64,000 nt of DNA from Ceratobasidium sp. AG-K (Eukaryota > Basidiomycota > Agaricomycetes > Cantharellales > Ceratobasidiaceae): the NCBI GenBank assembly GCA_037039685.1, contig JAWNGF010000001.1, positions 9,300,001-9,364,000 on the forward strand. Reading direction: 5' to 3'. How positions within the stretch are numbered: position 1 is the stretch's first letter; each line of letters opens with the position of its first letter. Positions 36,474 to 48,158 of this stretch are shown in pieces. The notes beneath the pieces are model-generated. The model was not told the origin of the DNA. It saw only the letters and a list, made by a program, of their open reading frames with translations, and did no database searches. The position numbers were made by a program, and so were the translations under genes.

Positions 36474-37395
36474 GCGGGTTGCAGTGTAATAACGAGTAGA
36501 GTTGGGCTTGGGTAGTGGCTTGCTACGGTCTATAAGGGCAGAACAAGGCCATCGGATAGCCGCCCAAGAAAAGGATATCGATGTCAAGTCAGGAAACCCA
36601 TACGGCCGCACGCTTGGAGTGGTACCCCACCCCCATCGCACTTCTTGACCATGAACCACAACAACGTGGTATGACGCTATGGAATGTGAATTGCTATAAG
36701 GATCTTGGTGCCATGCCTTAAAAAAGACGGCTTATATCAGGAACCATCGTGCATCAGGAAACAGCGCAAAGCTCCAGGAGCGCGCTGGAGCTGTGGGAGC
36801 AGCTGCCCATGTGCTCCCAGATTGGCTCAGCATCTTCCTGTGGCTGTGTTATGGCCTCAGCACAACACTAATGTTTTTGACCCAGCCTACTATTCATCCA
36901 CGCATTTCTTTTCCCCTATGTAAAAATGCTAGTGAATGCCTAAATCTAGCACTAATATATAGGCTGTGTCCCCGAGGAGGGTGCATTTGACCCCGGGTTG
37001 GAGCTTCAAAAAATTGGATGTTTCACGCCCAATTCAGTTAACGTTGCAACCTAACCAAACTTAGTGGACTACATCGTCTTATGTGTACATTGCGTTTAAA
37101 TAATCTGTATTACCACCCTGAACCCAACTGCAGAGCTCCAGGAGCGCTCCGAGTGCAAGGGCAACTGCTCCCCCAGCTTCCGATAGGTTCCGAACTTGTC
37201 TTCCTCCTGACTGTCATGAAGCCTCCAGCAGTTTATGTCGTCGACGGGAGTAATCATCGTAGCATATGAACTTCTGCAATGAGTGATTCTAACGGAGTTA
37301 GGCTACATCGATGGGCAACTATGGGGCTCATTGTCGGAACCAAGGAACTGACAGCTTCAGTGAACCATCCGAGGAAACTAACCCACTGCGCGAAC
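36474..37395. other. Intergenic with a duplicated GC-rich motif
   Basis: No gene seen. The motif AGCTCCAGGAGCGC occurs at 36770-36783 and 37134-37147. The first copy lies in a short inverted repeat (GCTCCAG...CTGGAGC). It may be a remnant of a repeat; this is not established. Confidence 0.4.
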
Positions 37396-38882
37396 TCATT
37401 CTTGGCGAGCCAGGAGCAACAACCGCTTAGGAACACATCCTGGCTTCTCGTACTCCTCAATATAGACGTCCTCGCCAACATCTTCACCCGGTTCGTCGTC
37501 GTTCAGCTCATTATATAACTCGGTCTCCGCCTTGCTGAGTTCCTTGCCCGTTGTTTCGCTTTGAAAGTACTTGAACTTCTCGCGGCTCGCGACCTCTGGA
37601 TCGACTGTGTAGTTGCCCTCTCTGTAGAGAAGCCCAGTTCCGGCCGCCCACAAAAGGTTATGCATTTTTAGAGGGGAGCTACAAAGAATGGTTATGAACG
37701 TCAGATAATAAAACTAAACTGGAAGAGACGAGTTACGTACAGCCAGCCAGTGCTCCCGAATAGTGTCGGTTCGAAAGAGCTAATACGTGATCTAGTCGTT
37801 GCTTTAACTTTGCGACTACCGTGCTACAAACAATAGTGTATGAGTAACCGTGATATGATCGCCCATCACTAGGGCACACTTACCCAAGCAAATATTTCGA
37901 CGCTGCCTGGCTGGGGACGATCGAATCCTTTGATCGCTTTGCATTTTCTAGGATTCTCAGCATCAGCAGAATCGACAGTATTGGACATCGCGACTGCGTG
38001 TGTAGAGTTGTACGGTCAATTACGAAAAACGAATTAACATAATCAACATACTCAAGGACCCAAACTGCTCCCCTTCACGATGCCTGAAATGATAATCATA
38101 CGCGAAATCGACCGACGTTCCAATTCCAAACGGAGAGTAGAGGCGAGTCTTGGCAGATACTGTGCGAGGGCCGCTATCAAGTAGCACTTTGTAAATATAA
38201 CCAATACCGCATTGGGTCTAACTTACTCGTCGTCCTGTCCGTCGAGTCCGGTAAAGTACAGCGACCCGCGCAGCGTTCTTGCGATTGTGATTCTTTCGTT
38301 CTCGTCCAAAACGCTTCCGTAGATAGTAGCAGAGACTTTTGAAGACGCAAGCTCGAGTGTTCCCCAAGTGTAACAGCACAGGTCTTCGGATTCGACAAAC
38401 CGAGCAGACTCGCTTCCGCACGTATTGACCTTGTCCAACTCGGATCGCTCCCTACATCCAACCGTTAGATATGTTACGTTTGGCAGCCGAGGGAGTATAG
38501 AATTACGCACTTGTAGTATGCCTTCCACTGACTATCGGTGATTTGATGATCATAAGGCGGGAGGAGACTGACAACCAACACCAGTCATGTCCCATTCGTC
38601 GCCATCTCAAAGTACTTACCACCACCTCTCGATGCACAACTTGGCATTTTTGCTCTTCGGGTCTTTTCAGACCATTCGGGATGCTATGAGCAATAGATCA
38701 GCCATTTCCGCGAGTACAAACCCGCGCCACGAGCTGCCACTTGCCTCGGTTTTCCAATTCGGTGCCGTCGACTTTTGCAGCTTGAGCGCAGCCTTGAGTT
38801 TAGTCACCGTCTTCTTTACCTTCTTGGCGGGCCTGGCAGACGCTTTGGCTGGTGCAGAGGACTTTGTGCGAGTGGGGGGCAT
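37396..38882 (-). CDS. Uncharacterised paralog family, copy C (apparent frameshift in exon 2)
   Basis: Most diverged copy. The N-terminus is Lys/Ala-rich (MPPTRTKSSAPAKASAR), and exon 1 ends APNWKTE followed by a GC donor (38739-38744). Exon 2 begins HPEWSEK, but the conserved end NAKLCIERWW is in another frame. The shift lies at a four-A run (complement of 38664-38667) where one more A would restore the frame. Then LLPPYDHQITDSQWKAYYK, LDKVNTCGS, VSATIYGSVLDENERI, TLRGSLYFTGLDGQDDE, TRLYSPFGIGTSVDFAYDYH, FEPTLFGSTGW and MHNLLWAAGTGLLY. The shift may be a real lesion or a homopolymer sequencing error. Function unknown, as for copies A and B. Confidence 0.65.
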
Positions 38883-39708
38883 GTCGAGGTTGAAGTTGAA
38901 GCACTAGTGTCCCAGATCTCGACAATGGTCTGCTAAATGAGAGTCTAGAAGGTCACGTGGCTTCTATTGAGTCGCGGAGCGACGACATGCCTGAACGAAA
39001 CTCATGGGCCACAGCGCATACATCGTGACCCAAAGGGATATATCGGAGAACGGATGCAAGTTCACCCCAAAACTCGACTATAAAATTTGCATTGGAAGCC
39101 AGAAGACTTAGAACAAGGTGGAAGATTATCCGACGCCCTCGCCTGTCCACCAAGTGCCATGCGCAAACGCAAGAGTCAAAATAGAATGACCTTCTTATCC
39201 ATAGTGAACAGGTACCATGCCGCCAATCGGAACGAATCGGGCGGTATGGTAGGAAAACGCATAGCTTAGAAGCGATGTCTAAGGTATGACAACTCAAACA
39301 TTCCCCACGACTCGGGGCATACTTGTCAACAAAGAGGTGCCACAGCAAAGGCTATTGTGTCTATAAACCTCGCACGTTCTCTCTTGGTTTAACTCGCGGA
39401 TTCAATCACGTAATACGAATGGATGATATTACATTCAAGCTCTACAAATCGTCTCGGCACTCAACGCTCAACCCCAATACTCACGACCAAAACTTCAACC
39501 CGCTTGCCCGGTCTCCATCCCTGACGGTACTCCCCGCAAGTCCGTCAATCAACATCCCTACGGCAGTCGACATGGGTCTAATCGGCGCCGAGTCGTATAC
39601 GTGTGAGGTAGGCTGAGTGAGAGGAACGTGTGGTCGGGGTATAGCTTCGTTTAACTGCTTCTCGTATATCCTAGGTATAATGTCATTTTGGGGCTTAGTA
39701 AAATCTAG
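38883..39708. other. Intergenic with one long open frame of unknown value
   Basis: A 131-codon open frame on the minus strand (38953-39348) has several Cys but no family I recognise and no paralog in the window. No other supported feature. Confidence 0.35.
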
Positions 39709-42063
39709 TCAAAAGACGTACGAAGGTTTCCTCGGTCCACTTGGTAATTCTCCTATCCCGTCCACCGTAAACGCCCGTCTCGCAGCTTTCAGCTTGAGCA
39801 AAATCTACCAAGCCATCAGCAACTATATGTCCGCGGTCATTATACGCACCTGCTCGCACAACTCAATCTCGGAATCCAAATACTCGACCGCCATGAGTGT
39901 AAAATCCTCCCCACGCTGCTTGTGGTAAGTATCAAACTCGGCCATGGTCGTGTTGAGCACTGTTTCGCAGCGGGCGGCAACTTCGGGCGCGTCGGGCTTC
40001 GGAGACTGTGGACGGGTGAGTGGGTGTATGCGTTGTAAAACTGTGCGACTTGCAGTTACGGCTGTGCTGCCTTCTGCTTCGCTCTCTTGGTACCGTGCCA
40101 AAGCTGCTTTGTGGGTATCCACCAGCGGCTTTCATTTCAATTAATATAATCATGTGAACAGACAAGGCCTCGCGTACCGCATATACGATGCTCGGATGGC
40201 TAGCGTCCTTTATCAAGTCGTGCACACCCAGCATAGATCGTCGTGCCTACAAACACAAAAAAACACAATTATGCTAGCCCATTCAGTAATTAGCGAAAGC
40301 CTCACGCTATCCTCGTGCAAATCGGCCACGGTCTGCATACACTCGGCCATCTTCTGCAGCGCCTTGGTCATTTGCAAACAATCTGCAACCATCAGTGCCA
40401 CATAAACCCAATTTGAGACTCGGAGTACCTTCGCACTGGTCATGCCAGCACCACGCTCCCTCATCATTGACATATCGCTCTCCACTCGTGTGTCCGTTCA
40501 GTTCCCCATCCAATTGCTCGCCTCCACTCCTCTCACTTATCAACCCTAGGAAAGCCAACGAAAGTTCCCGCTGCGCACTACTCATAACTGTCCAAATAAG
40601 CTCTTGCTATACCACGCTAATTTGTCAACTTACCATTTCGCGCCTCTCGGAACCCACCCATGACACCCCTTAACAATCCCACTCGCCCATCTACGATCCG
40701 TACATGCTTCTCGAACCGGTCCACAGTTTGAGCGCACTCTTCCACGTCCAGGTTAAATTCCGGATGAAAGACGTGCGCATAGAACGCAGGGCCAGCAGGG
40801 AGAGTATTCAAGTACCTCGGAAGCAGTCGTTTCCATTCCTACCCCAGCTTAAATAAACGAAATCTAGAAATTAAGAGGGGACTCACCAGGTCACTCTCAC
40901 ACCCCAAGAAAAACGTCAACACCTCCGCATACCTTGCAACCGGATGCCTAACCACTCTCGCCAACCACTTTTCCAAATCTCCCCGTCGGGCTTCAACAAA
41001 CTCTCCCTGGAACCTCCCAGCGTACTGTTTGGCTGGCAACGGAGGGAGCGCAATTCCAGGTAATTTCCTTGACAGGGCGGTATGCAGGAACGCAAAATGG
41101 GAGAATCGGCGGTGGACGGTTATCCGGGTCGAGGTTTCCTTGTCCGAGTTGGGGAAGATGGAGGTGATCGAGTAGAGGGTGTATGCTCCGGTGACTGATG
41201 TGCATTTGGAGGGAGAGTGGACGAGGACGTTGAATGGTGGGGATTTTTGTCTCCATGATAGGCCGGCCTATAATGATCAAAAACACGGTTGGATAGCGAT
41301 AAATTTGAGAAGACGCACTTCGACATAGTGCCTATCGGCCTCGGTTATACTACTCGCACCAAGCTCAGACCCATCAATCGTCGCATCACTCTTGAACCGT
41401 TCATGTCCTTGACTCGTATCGATCTCTCCTTGATATCCATGCAAGATCCAATCCTCGGCGCCGGTCGTAACGAAATGGGAGAACCTGTTGAGGCTTCGAC
41501 CGCCAAGGACACTTTGACGGAGGGTGTTGAGGGAAGAAGTGAGGATGCTCTCCCCAGTCGACTGCATTCGGATAGGTCCGTCTGGGTGCTGTACGATATG
41601 GGAAGTCTGGGGCGCGATTGTTGACGTAAAGTCTTTGATTGTCTGTACGAGGTCAGGTGTGTATAATACGACCAAGTGGCTTCACTTACTACATATGAAT
41701 CGCACGGAATGAGCCCCATATCCCCCGACTGCTTCCGCGCCAGTGACCATTCTTCTCCAATTTGGGCGTTAAGAATCTCAATACTCTCACCAGCCTTGAG
41801 TTCCCTGGAAACCCGTCGAATCGTGGTCGCGAAATGAACCAAAGTGCTCACAGTTCTCGATTGTCCTCGTTCCCAGCCACGTCCCGTACCGCCCTCGCTA
41901 GTATGGGTTTATCCTCGGCTGGGGTGCTCTTATCCTCTGTGGGAGAGTTTTCCGCATCGCTAATACTAAGGTGCTTCTTCCAAGCGGTAGATGAATTGAG
42001 ACCAGCGTCAAAGTCATGTCCAAGCACCGGAAGGGGAGATCGAATCTGAAGATGGTCGGGCAT
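39709..42063 (-). CDS. SH3-PX(-BAR) sorting nexin, SNX9-like
   Basis: Start at 42063 (MPDHLQIRSPLPVLG). An SH3 domain spans the first intron (ARAVRDVAGNEDNREL, then ELKAGESIEILN, EEWSLARKQSGDMGLIPCDSY). The linker contains LNRFSHFVTTGAEDWILHG, a feature of SH3-PX sorting nexins. The PX domain follows (VHRRFSHFAFLHTALSRK, LPPLPAKQYAGRFQGEF, FFLGCESDL). The rest is helical and BAR-like (ECAQTVDRFEKHVRIVDGRV, LQKMAECMQTVADLHEDS, TTMAEFDTYHKQRGEDF), ending at 39709. Such proteins bind phosphoinositides and curve membranes in endocytosis or endosome sorting. It faces the splicing factor gene across a 190-bp shared upstream region. Confidence 0.85.
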
Positions 42064-42253
42064 AATAGCAAAGCAATTATCCTAGAATATAGCGTCAAGG
42101 CAGTCGTCGTTCAGATTGTCATTAGCACACGGGTGGTGGTAACAGAGCAAGAGACCCATACAGCCTGAATAGGGGCAGCAACCATTACGTAATCAGCAGA
42201 TGTTGACGTGTGCTTGCAGTCGTGTGGCTCGCTCAGTTTTGACAACCACCACC
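42064..42253. promoter_or_regulatory. Divergent promoter region with a bZIP-like palindrome
   Basis: 190 bp separate the start codons of the divergent sorting nexin and splicing factor genes. ATTACGTAAT at 42184-42193 is a perfect palindrome resembling sites bound by fungal Yap/ATF-type bZIP factors. This is a single short match, so binding is only a suggestion. Confidence 0.35.
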
Positions 42254-44191
42254 ATGTCGCACTCTCCCGCCTCTCGAGACGACCCGAAATCGTGAGTCCT
42301 GAATAATTTTATTGAATTAGCTGACGATTAATAGTTCTGCCAGCTCTCCCCGCCGTCGCTCTAGTCGTGACCACGGAGGCCGATACGACCGCGAGAGGGA
42401 CCGTGACCGGCGTCGTCGCAGCCCTAGCCGGGACCGTACTCGTCGCCGAAGCCGTAGCCGAGACTCGCGCCGGGGAGACCGGTACCGGGACGACCGCGAC
42501 CGCGACAGGCGCCGAGACAGAGATGACAGGCGCCGGAAACGCGACGATGACGAAGATGACACCAGGGCAAAGCGTATGCGCGAGGGGTCCACAGGCGCCG
42601 AGACGGTCGGACGCAGTTCTGCAAGGGACCACTCGCGTGATTCGGCCAGGCGCTCTGACTATGGGCGAGACCGGAAGAGGGAACCTCCCAGGGAAAAGCC
42701 AAAAGAGTGAGTTTTTTGTTGATTTTTTGTTGATTTTGCTGATTGGTTGCAGTCGTGCCTCGCCGACGTACGACGACCCGGTGATTGAGGAAATCAACGA
42801 CGAAGACTCGGAAGCGCGCTCGGTGTTTGTGTCTCAGTTGGCTGCTCGACTCACCGCTCGCGATCTAGGGTACTTTTTCGAAGACAAACTCGGAGAAGGC
42901 GCTGTCCGCGATGCCCGCATCGTCACCGACCGTCTGTCCCGGCGCTCCAAGGGGTAAGCCACATCACGCTTGCTAGACGTCGCTAACGGCGCTTAGGATC
43001 GGCTATGTCGAGTTCAAGACCATTGACCTTGTCAACCAGGCCATCGGCTTGTCGGGTACGATTGTCATGGGGTTGCCGATCATGATCCAGCTTACAGAGT
43101 CTGAACGTAACAAGATTGGGCCTTCGAGCAGGTACGTCGCTTGTTGTTTAATGGATTTTGCTGACCATGTTGCAGTCTTCACCTTCCTCCTGGGGTTTCT
43201 CACCCTCATGCAGGCGCAATGCAGTAAGTCCTGCCTCGACTATTCCGACTCCAACTAACAGTTTGGCAGACTCTACGTTGGCTCTCTCCACTTTAATCTC
43301 ACAGAATCAGATATCAAACAGGTCTTTGAACCATTCGGAGAACTCGATTTCGTCGACCTCCACCGCGACCCCGCCACCGGAAAAAGCAAAGGCTACTGTT
43401 TTGTCCAGTACGTCACCCAACCTCTACAAAACACCCACTAATCCCAAATATAGATACAAACGCCCCGAAGACGCACGGATGGCCTTGGAACAAATGGAAG
43501 GTTTCGAACTCGCCGGACGCCAGTTGCGCGTGAATACCGTGCACGACAAGGGGGCCGGCACCGTGCGCATTTCGACTGCGCCGCAAGATTCGTTGGAAGA
43601 CACGGGTATGTTTGTGTGTTGATTACCGAACGAGGCTGACCGGGCGTAGGCGGAGTGCTCAATAATAGCACGTCCCGCCACCAGTTGATGCAAAAAGCTC
43701 GCTCGGACGGAGCAGCCTGCGAACAAGTCCGCTTCGATGCTGTGAGCCCATACATATTTCCGAGTTCGCTTGCTGATGTCGCTCCAGGATGAAATCCAAT
43801 ATCCCACAGAATATGTCCTCTCGGTCTGTTTTGTTGCGCAACATGTTCGACCCTGAAGAGTATGTCCCACATTTAATTGATGATATTCTCCCTAACAGTT
43901 TGCAGGGAAACCGAACGCGACTGGGACAAGGAACTTGCCGACGACGTCCGTGGCGAGTGCGAAGAAAAGTATGGCCCGGTCGTGGCCCTCAAGGTCGAAA
44001 AAGAGTCTCAGGTGCGTCATTCGTCCTTTATTTAGGTCCTAGCTAATATTTGGGTGCAGGGTGAGATTTACATCAAGTTTGACGCAGTCGAGTCGGCCGA
44101 AAAAGCAATCAAGGGCCTCAACGGACGTTGGTTTGGCGGGAAGCAAGTCACAGCCAGCGCGATCCCCGACGCGATCATGCAGGCTCACTAA
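42254..44191 (+). CDS. RNA-binding splicing factor, RBM39/Rsd1-like
   Basis: Start at 42254 (MSHSPASRDDPKS). An Arg/Asp/Ser-rich domain (RERDRDRRRRSPSRDR) is followed by RRM1 (RSVFVSQLAARLTARDLGYF, IGYVEFKTIDLVNQAIGLSG). The linker HLPPGVSHPHAGAM leads to RRM2 with clear RNP motifs (LYVGSLHFNLTESDIKQVF, KSKGYCFVQY). The C-terminal exon has a third, UHM-type RRM (VLLRNMFDPEEETERDWDKE, GEIYIKFDAVESAEKAIKGL, GRWFGGKQVTASAI). This order is that of RBM39/CC1.3 and fission yeast Rsd1, which act with U2AF in splicing in the nucleus. Introns are short and in phase. The antisense open frame across the RS region is a codon-bias shadow. Confidence 0.93.
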
Positions 44192-44912
44192 GAGGTTCGA
44201 AAAAGGGAATATATATTACTTTCTCTTATTTACAGGACATTCCACGCGAGGCATGTTTTCATTCTAGCCATCCGCCCGCTAACTGCACCCCCATAGTGTC
44301 CTTTTTGCGATCATGTTCTGTTTCTTTACGTGTGTAGATTCCGAGCGTGTATGTTCATAGGTCCAGAACGTCTGTAGGTCGAATGATATTCTAGGTTCCT
44401 CATGCTATGGAATTTCATCGAGATAAAGAGGCATGGTACGTCAGCGACGCAAGAGGAACGCGCTGACGATTACAACTAGTGCCTATCGCTCATCAGCCGA
44501 GTCAGGTTTGGTATATCAGTTTATCGTGCCCAAAAGTAGCTCCCACGAGGAAGCCCTCTAATCTAGGTTGCACCCCTGTTTTTACGTTTGCGCGATCGAG
44601 ATGAAACTCAAAAACCTTGCTTGCGCACGCTGTTTGCGGATTTTGCGCAGGTAGCTATTGTCTCTCTGTATATCGTGCAAGGAGTTACAGTCTATCTATT
44701 CATTTTCAGTGGCGTGTATAAGTAGAAAAATACAAAAGACATGACAAAGCGAGTTATCATAATACAGGAAGCAGTCTAGGTCCAGTGCCGGCACCAAACG
44801 ACGCAGCCGGAGAGCATCACGCCCCCTAGGTGGTCCATATCGATATCGAATAGCGGTTTACTCAACGGTTAATGCAACCCCACATACGGACGGACACATC
44901 CCGTCCCCGCAA
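44192..44912. other. Intergenic, no gene seen
   Basis: 3' regions of the convergent splicing factor and small membrane protein genes. No supported feature. Confidence 0.5.
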
Positions 44913-45299
44913 CTAGCCACTCGAAGTCCCCCACTTTTTCTCGCGCGTCCACTGTTCCACAAATACAGAAGCCATATTCGTCCCCACGGCCGCCGAACTC
45001 TCAATCGCGCGCTTGCACCCAACGACAACGCGCAGACCAAGCAGCCCGCTCTGGAGGACGACGTACCCGGCTGAAGCGACGAGGACAGCCGAGGTGAGCA
45101 CGACACACGTGATTCCGAGGGCGACGCAGGTGGGGATGTTTCGTACGAGGGTGGTGATTACGTGCAGGACGGCGGCGAGGATTCCGAGTGGGAGGGCGGT
45201 AACGGTAACGAGGAGGGAGAGTAGGAGTGAGACGACGAGGTCTACGGGGGTGAGGTCCTCGGTTGTGTGGGTGGGTGCCATTGTGCGAGTGCTTGACAT
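44913..45299 (-). CDS. Small hydrophobic membrane protein
   Basis: A 128-codon single-exon frame starting MSSTRTMAPTHTTEDL. Two long hydrophobic stretches (LVVSLLLSLLVTVTALPLGI and CVVLTSAVLVASAGYVVL) are separated by a short loop with RNIP, and the tail is polar. It looks like a two- to three-span membrane protein. No family was recognised and the compositional simplicity leaves some doubt. Confidence 0.5.
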   Translation of the reverse strand: MSSTRTMAPTHTTEDLTPVDLVVSLLLSLLVTVTALPLGILAAVLHVITTLVRNIPTCVALGITCVVLTSAVLVASAGYVVLQSGLLGLRVVVGCKRAIESSAAVGTNMASVFVEQWTREKKWGTSSG

Positions 45300-45745
45300 T
45301 GTGCTAGTGCACGGCGTTGAGTGCTAACGGTGTGTTAGCTTCATCTCCCTCGCCGCCGTCGTACTCACTGTGAGGGTTTAGAAACGGGGAGAGATAAGCA
45401 AACTTCGATCTAGCGTGGGCTTAAGACTAATTTTCAGGGGGGTGGCGCAAATCCAGGGACTCAATACTGGACCATTGAGTCCCGGGGTCCAGAGCGATAA
45501 GTGACATATATCAAGACTATCATTGCGGGGAATCAAATGGATCGACCGGCATCGAGAGGGTCCCCGGCTGTCTCCGCAAGAAGCCACGGCGAGCGCATGT
45601 ACTCCGTTTTCTCCCTGCGTCGCCTATATTCCCAGTATATAAATGGATAGGAGCGGATAATGACGCTGCGGTCTCGGTCGAGCTGCGTGTGAACCTGGGC
45701 GGCGAGGTACTTGCTAAACGTAGATTGATTCTCCACTATTCACAT
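45300..45745. other. Intergenic, no gene seen
   Basis: Between the small membrane protein and the GST-like gene. A TATATAAA-like stretch near 45636 is present but is not linked to a start. Confidence 0.45.
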
Positions 45746-47088
45746 TCAATGCAACCCAGCCGCATACACCTTCTTGAACGCCTCTCGCGCGATAATCTCG
45801 TTCCAAAACGCAGTCACCTTGGGTCCCGCCTTGAAGTCTCCGCCAATCGGCTTGGCGAGCGTCGCCAATGCCTCGGGCCACTTCTTGGGATCCGTCGCGG
45901 CCGAGCCCGAAGTCAGCTGCACGAGCCGGGCGAGCCATACGCCCACATGCAAGTCGGCCAACGAGAGCTGGTCTCCGAGCGTGTACGGTCCAACGATGCT
46001 CGATTCTAGCTCCGCAAACGCCTTGGGAAGCGCAACCTCCCATCTACACAAACATCAGCCTTGCCCCTCGCCTAGACACGCGACTCACGCCTCTTTCGAC
46101 TTGGCAAAGAATCCCTTCTTGAACTCATCGCTGGCCTTGCCCGTATAGAGCGCAATCAAGGGGTCCATTGCCTTCTTCTTCTCCTCGAGAATACCTTTGA
46201 TCTTTGGGATCAAGTCTTCCGTCGCGAGGTACTCGTCCATTGCCTTGGCCCGTCCGAGAATATACGTCTGGCCCACGAACCCTGCTGCCTTTTCCTTGAG
46301 CTCAGCTTCATCCTTGCATGCGACAATCAAGAAATTAGGATCATTCTCATCAGCATGGACGAGCTTGATCAACGTCGTCGATAAACCTGACGCATCGACC
46401 GTTGCCGGGGATAGCGACGGCGCGGGCTTTTGCGATGTCGTATGTGTCTTGGACACTAGGCAGGATTAGCGGATTCCGGCACTACTCGAGTAGCCGACTC
46501 ACGATTCGAACGCGACTTGTCCAAGAAATCGAGAACCGACTAAAACCGGATTAGCACCGTCAAAGCCGATCGTTTGATACATACCACCGTATCCGTCAAC
46601 GCGCTACACCTCACTATCAGCTCCACATCACCCACTTGCGCCTGGACTTACCGGTACTTGGTTTCGGACGCCGCATCGAGCGTGTTTGCGAGCGGCGCAA
46701 CGAGGGTTGGAACCGTTCCTGCTTTTCTTAGCTTGATTGCGTCATTCCTGGCACCCACTCACCCTTGGGATTAATCCTCAAAAAGGAAGGGGAGAATGAC
46801 TCTCCCTTGACTATCCGATTCTCGATCAGTCCTAGTATGGTAGGACAAACGGACGAACGCACCAACATCCACAGTTCTCAACTCGAGTTCGTCCTCTCCA
46901 TACCCTTTCTCCTGCCTGCACCCCTATCAACATTCGCTCTCCCTGCACAAAAGAGACTTACACCGCCCATTCGGCTGGGGCCCCAAATCAGCCAAGCTCC
47001 ACACGGGCGACACGGACGCACCTGCAGCAGCCCACACGCTCAGATTAAAAGTGTACAAGACGGCTTTGGAGTGAGTTGTGGTAGACAT
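45746..47088 (-). CDS. Glutathione S-transferase-like protein
   Basis: Start at 47088 (MSTTTHSKAVLYTFNLSVWA). The N-terminal thioredoxin-like part continues as KGESFSPSFLRINPKGTVPT, the LRINPKGTVPTL type of motif with the cis-Pro that binds glutathione. Further exons give TLDAASETKYR, VLDFLDKSRS and a helical insert (KAMDEYLATEDLIPKIKGIL). The C-terminal all-helical GST domain reads ESSIVGPYTLGDQLSLADLH, ending FKKVYAAGLH at 45746. The N-terminal exon joins near 46780-46860 are less certain. Probable cytosolic detoxification or conjugation enzyme; substrate unknown. Confidence 0.78.
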
Positions 47089-48158
47089 TGTGGTCGAGTT
47101 TGAGGCTCGGTAGGCCGCGTGTGGGTAGATATAGGGTAGATGGCAAGGTAGAGGGCGTAGCTCGAGTTTCCCCGTAGATCAGATGGACCGAAGCGCCGAC
47201 CTGCTGTTTTGGGAGGTGTGCTGGGAATAGTTGGGCGTGGGGTCAAGTCACATGACTGCAGATGCACCTGTGACCTGCGTGACCCATTGCGACCTCGTTC
47301 GGGAAACTCTCCCTATACGGGCCAGCCGATTTTCAGTTCGCCTATACCTACGCTTCGGATATTTAGCCTGAATACTACCAAGTTCCTGGCGTTCCCCCCA
47401 ACGGAATAGCCACCAGCGAGGCGGTCTTATGTGGTTCTGGTTAACCCAGCTAGTGTGACCTAGCCCTCGATCCCAAAAAATGAGAACAGGAAAGCTGCTT
47501 CATTCTCAAACACAAATGGGCGAGAAAAATCCTTCAGAGTAACCGGGAGTACTGGGAAGCAAAGTAACGCTATTGGGCGTTCTTGTCGTGGTGTGCACGT
47601 CGTAGTGGCTTTCGTGGAGTATTTTTACGTTTAAGAGGCTCTACTACCCCTTAAAAATGGCCTCGAGGCCTAAAATACTCCTTGCGAGTGCATTGCACCC
47701 GAGTCTGTACCGGGGAAATACGTTGCTCGGCTCGGGGGTACGATTCGTTTCGTCAATTTGATGGCGGCTGGGTGTGAACCCCTAGCTGCATGCGAACAAT
47801 TTAATGTATCAGCTATCATTTTGATGAGCTATAGCGTCAAGGCAGTGTGGTATTTTTCCTCCAGACACTGCAAAGCAGGGACGTTCCGAATTGGAGTAGC
47901 GCGCAGTAATGATCGAGCATAAGCGATGAAAAGTGGATGTATGCGCATACAAGCACAAGCTATTTTAGATATTGAGCTAACGTAGACAGCTCTCCCTTAG
48001 GAGTACCGAAGGATTGTAATTATCGAAGGAAATAGAAGTAAGTCAGCCAGTACTGTGTCAACCACGTGCATGTATGCAATTCATGCCCATCCCTCGTGTT
48101 CCAGCCACATTATAATCCCAGCGAAAATCCTTGGCTGGTATTCAGCCCCTCATCTGCC
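47089..48158. other. Intergenic between divergent GST-like and NACHT-WD40 genes
   Basis: No gene seen. A small hairpin-like region at 47616-47681 has GGAGTATTTT and its inverse at the ends and the palindrome GGCCTCGAGGCC at 47659-47670. The stretch ATAGCGTCAAGGCAGT near 47829 also occurs near 42086. Confidence 0.45.

Noticed and set aside
38953..39348. 131-codon minus-strand frame as a gene
   Set aside because: No homology within the window, no clear splice partners and no recognisable domain; kept only as a remark in the intergenic entry.
42309..42797. Arg/Ser- and Ala/Val-rich antisense frames
   Set aside because: They mirror the Arg/Asp/Ser repeat domain of the splicing factor on the plus strand.
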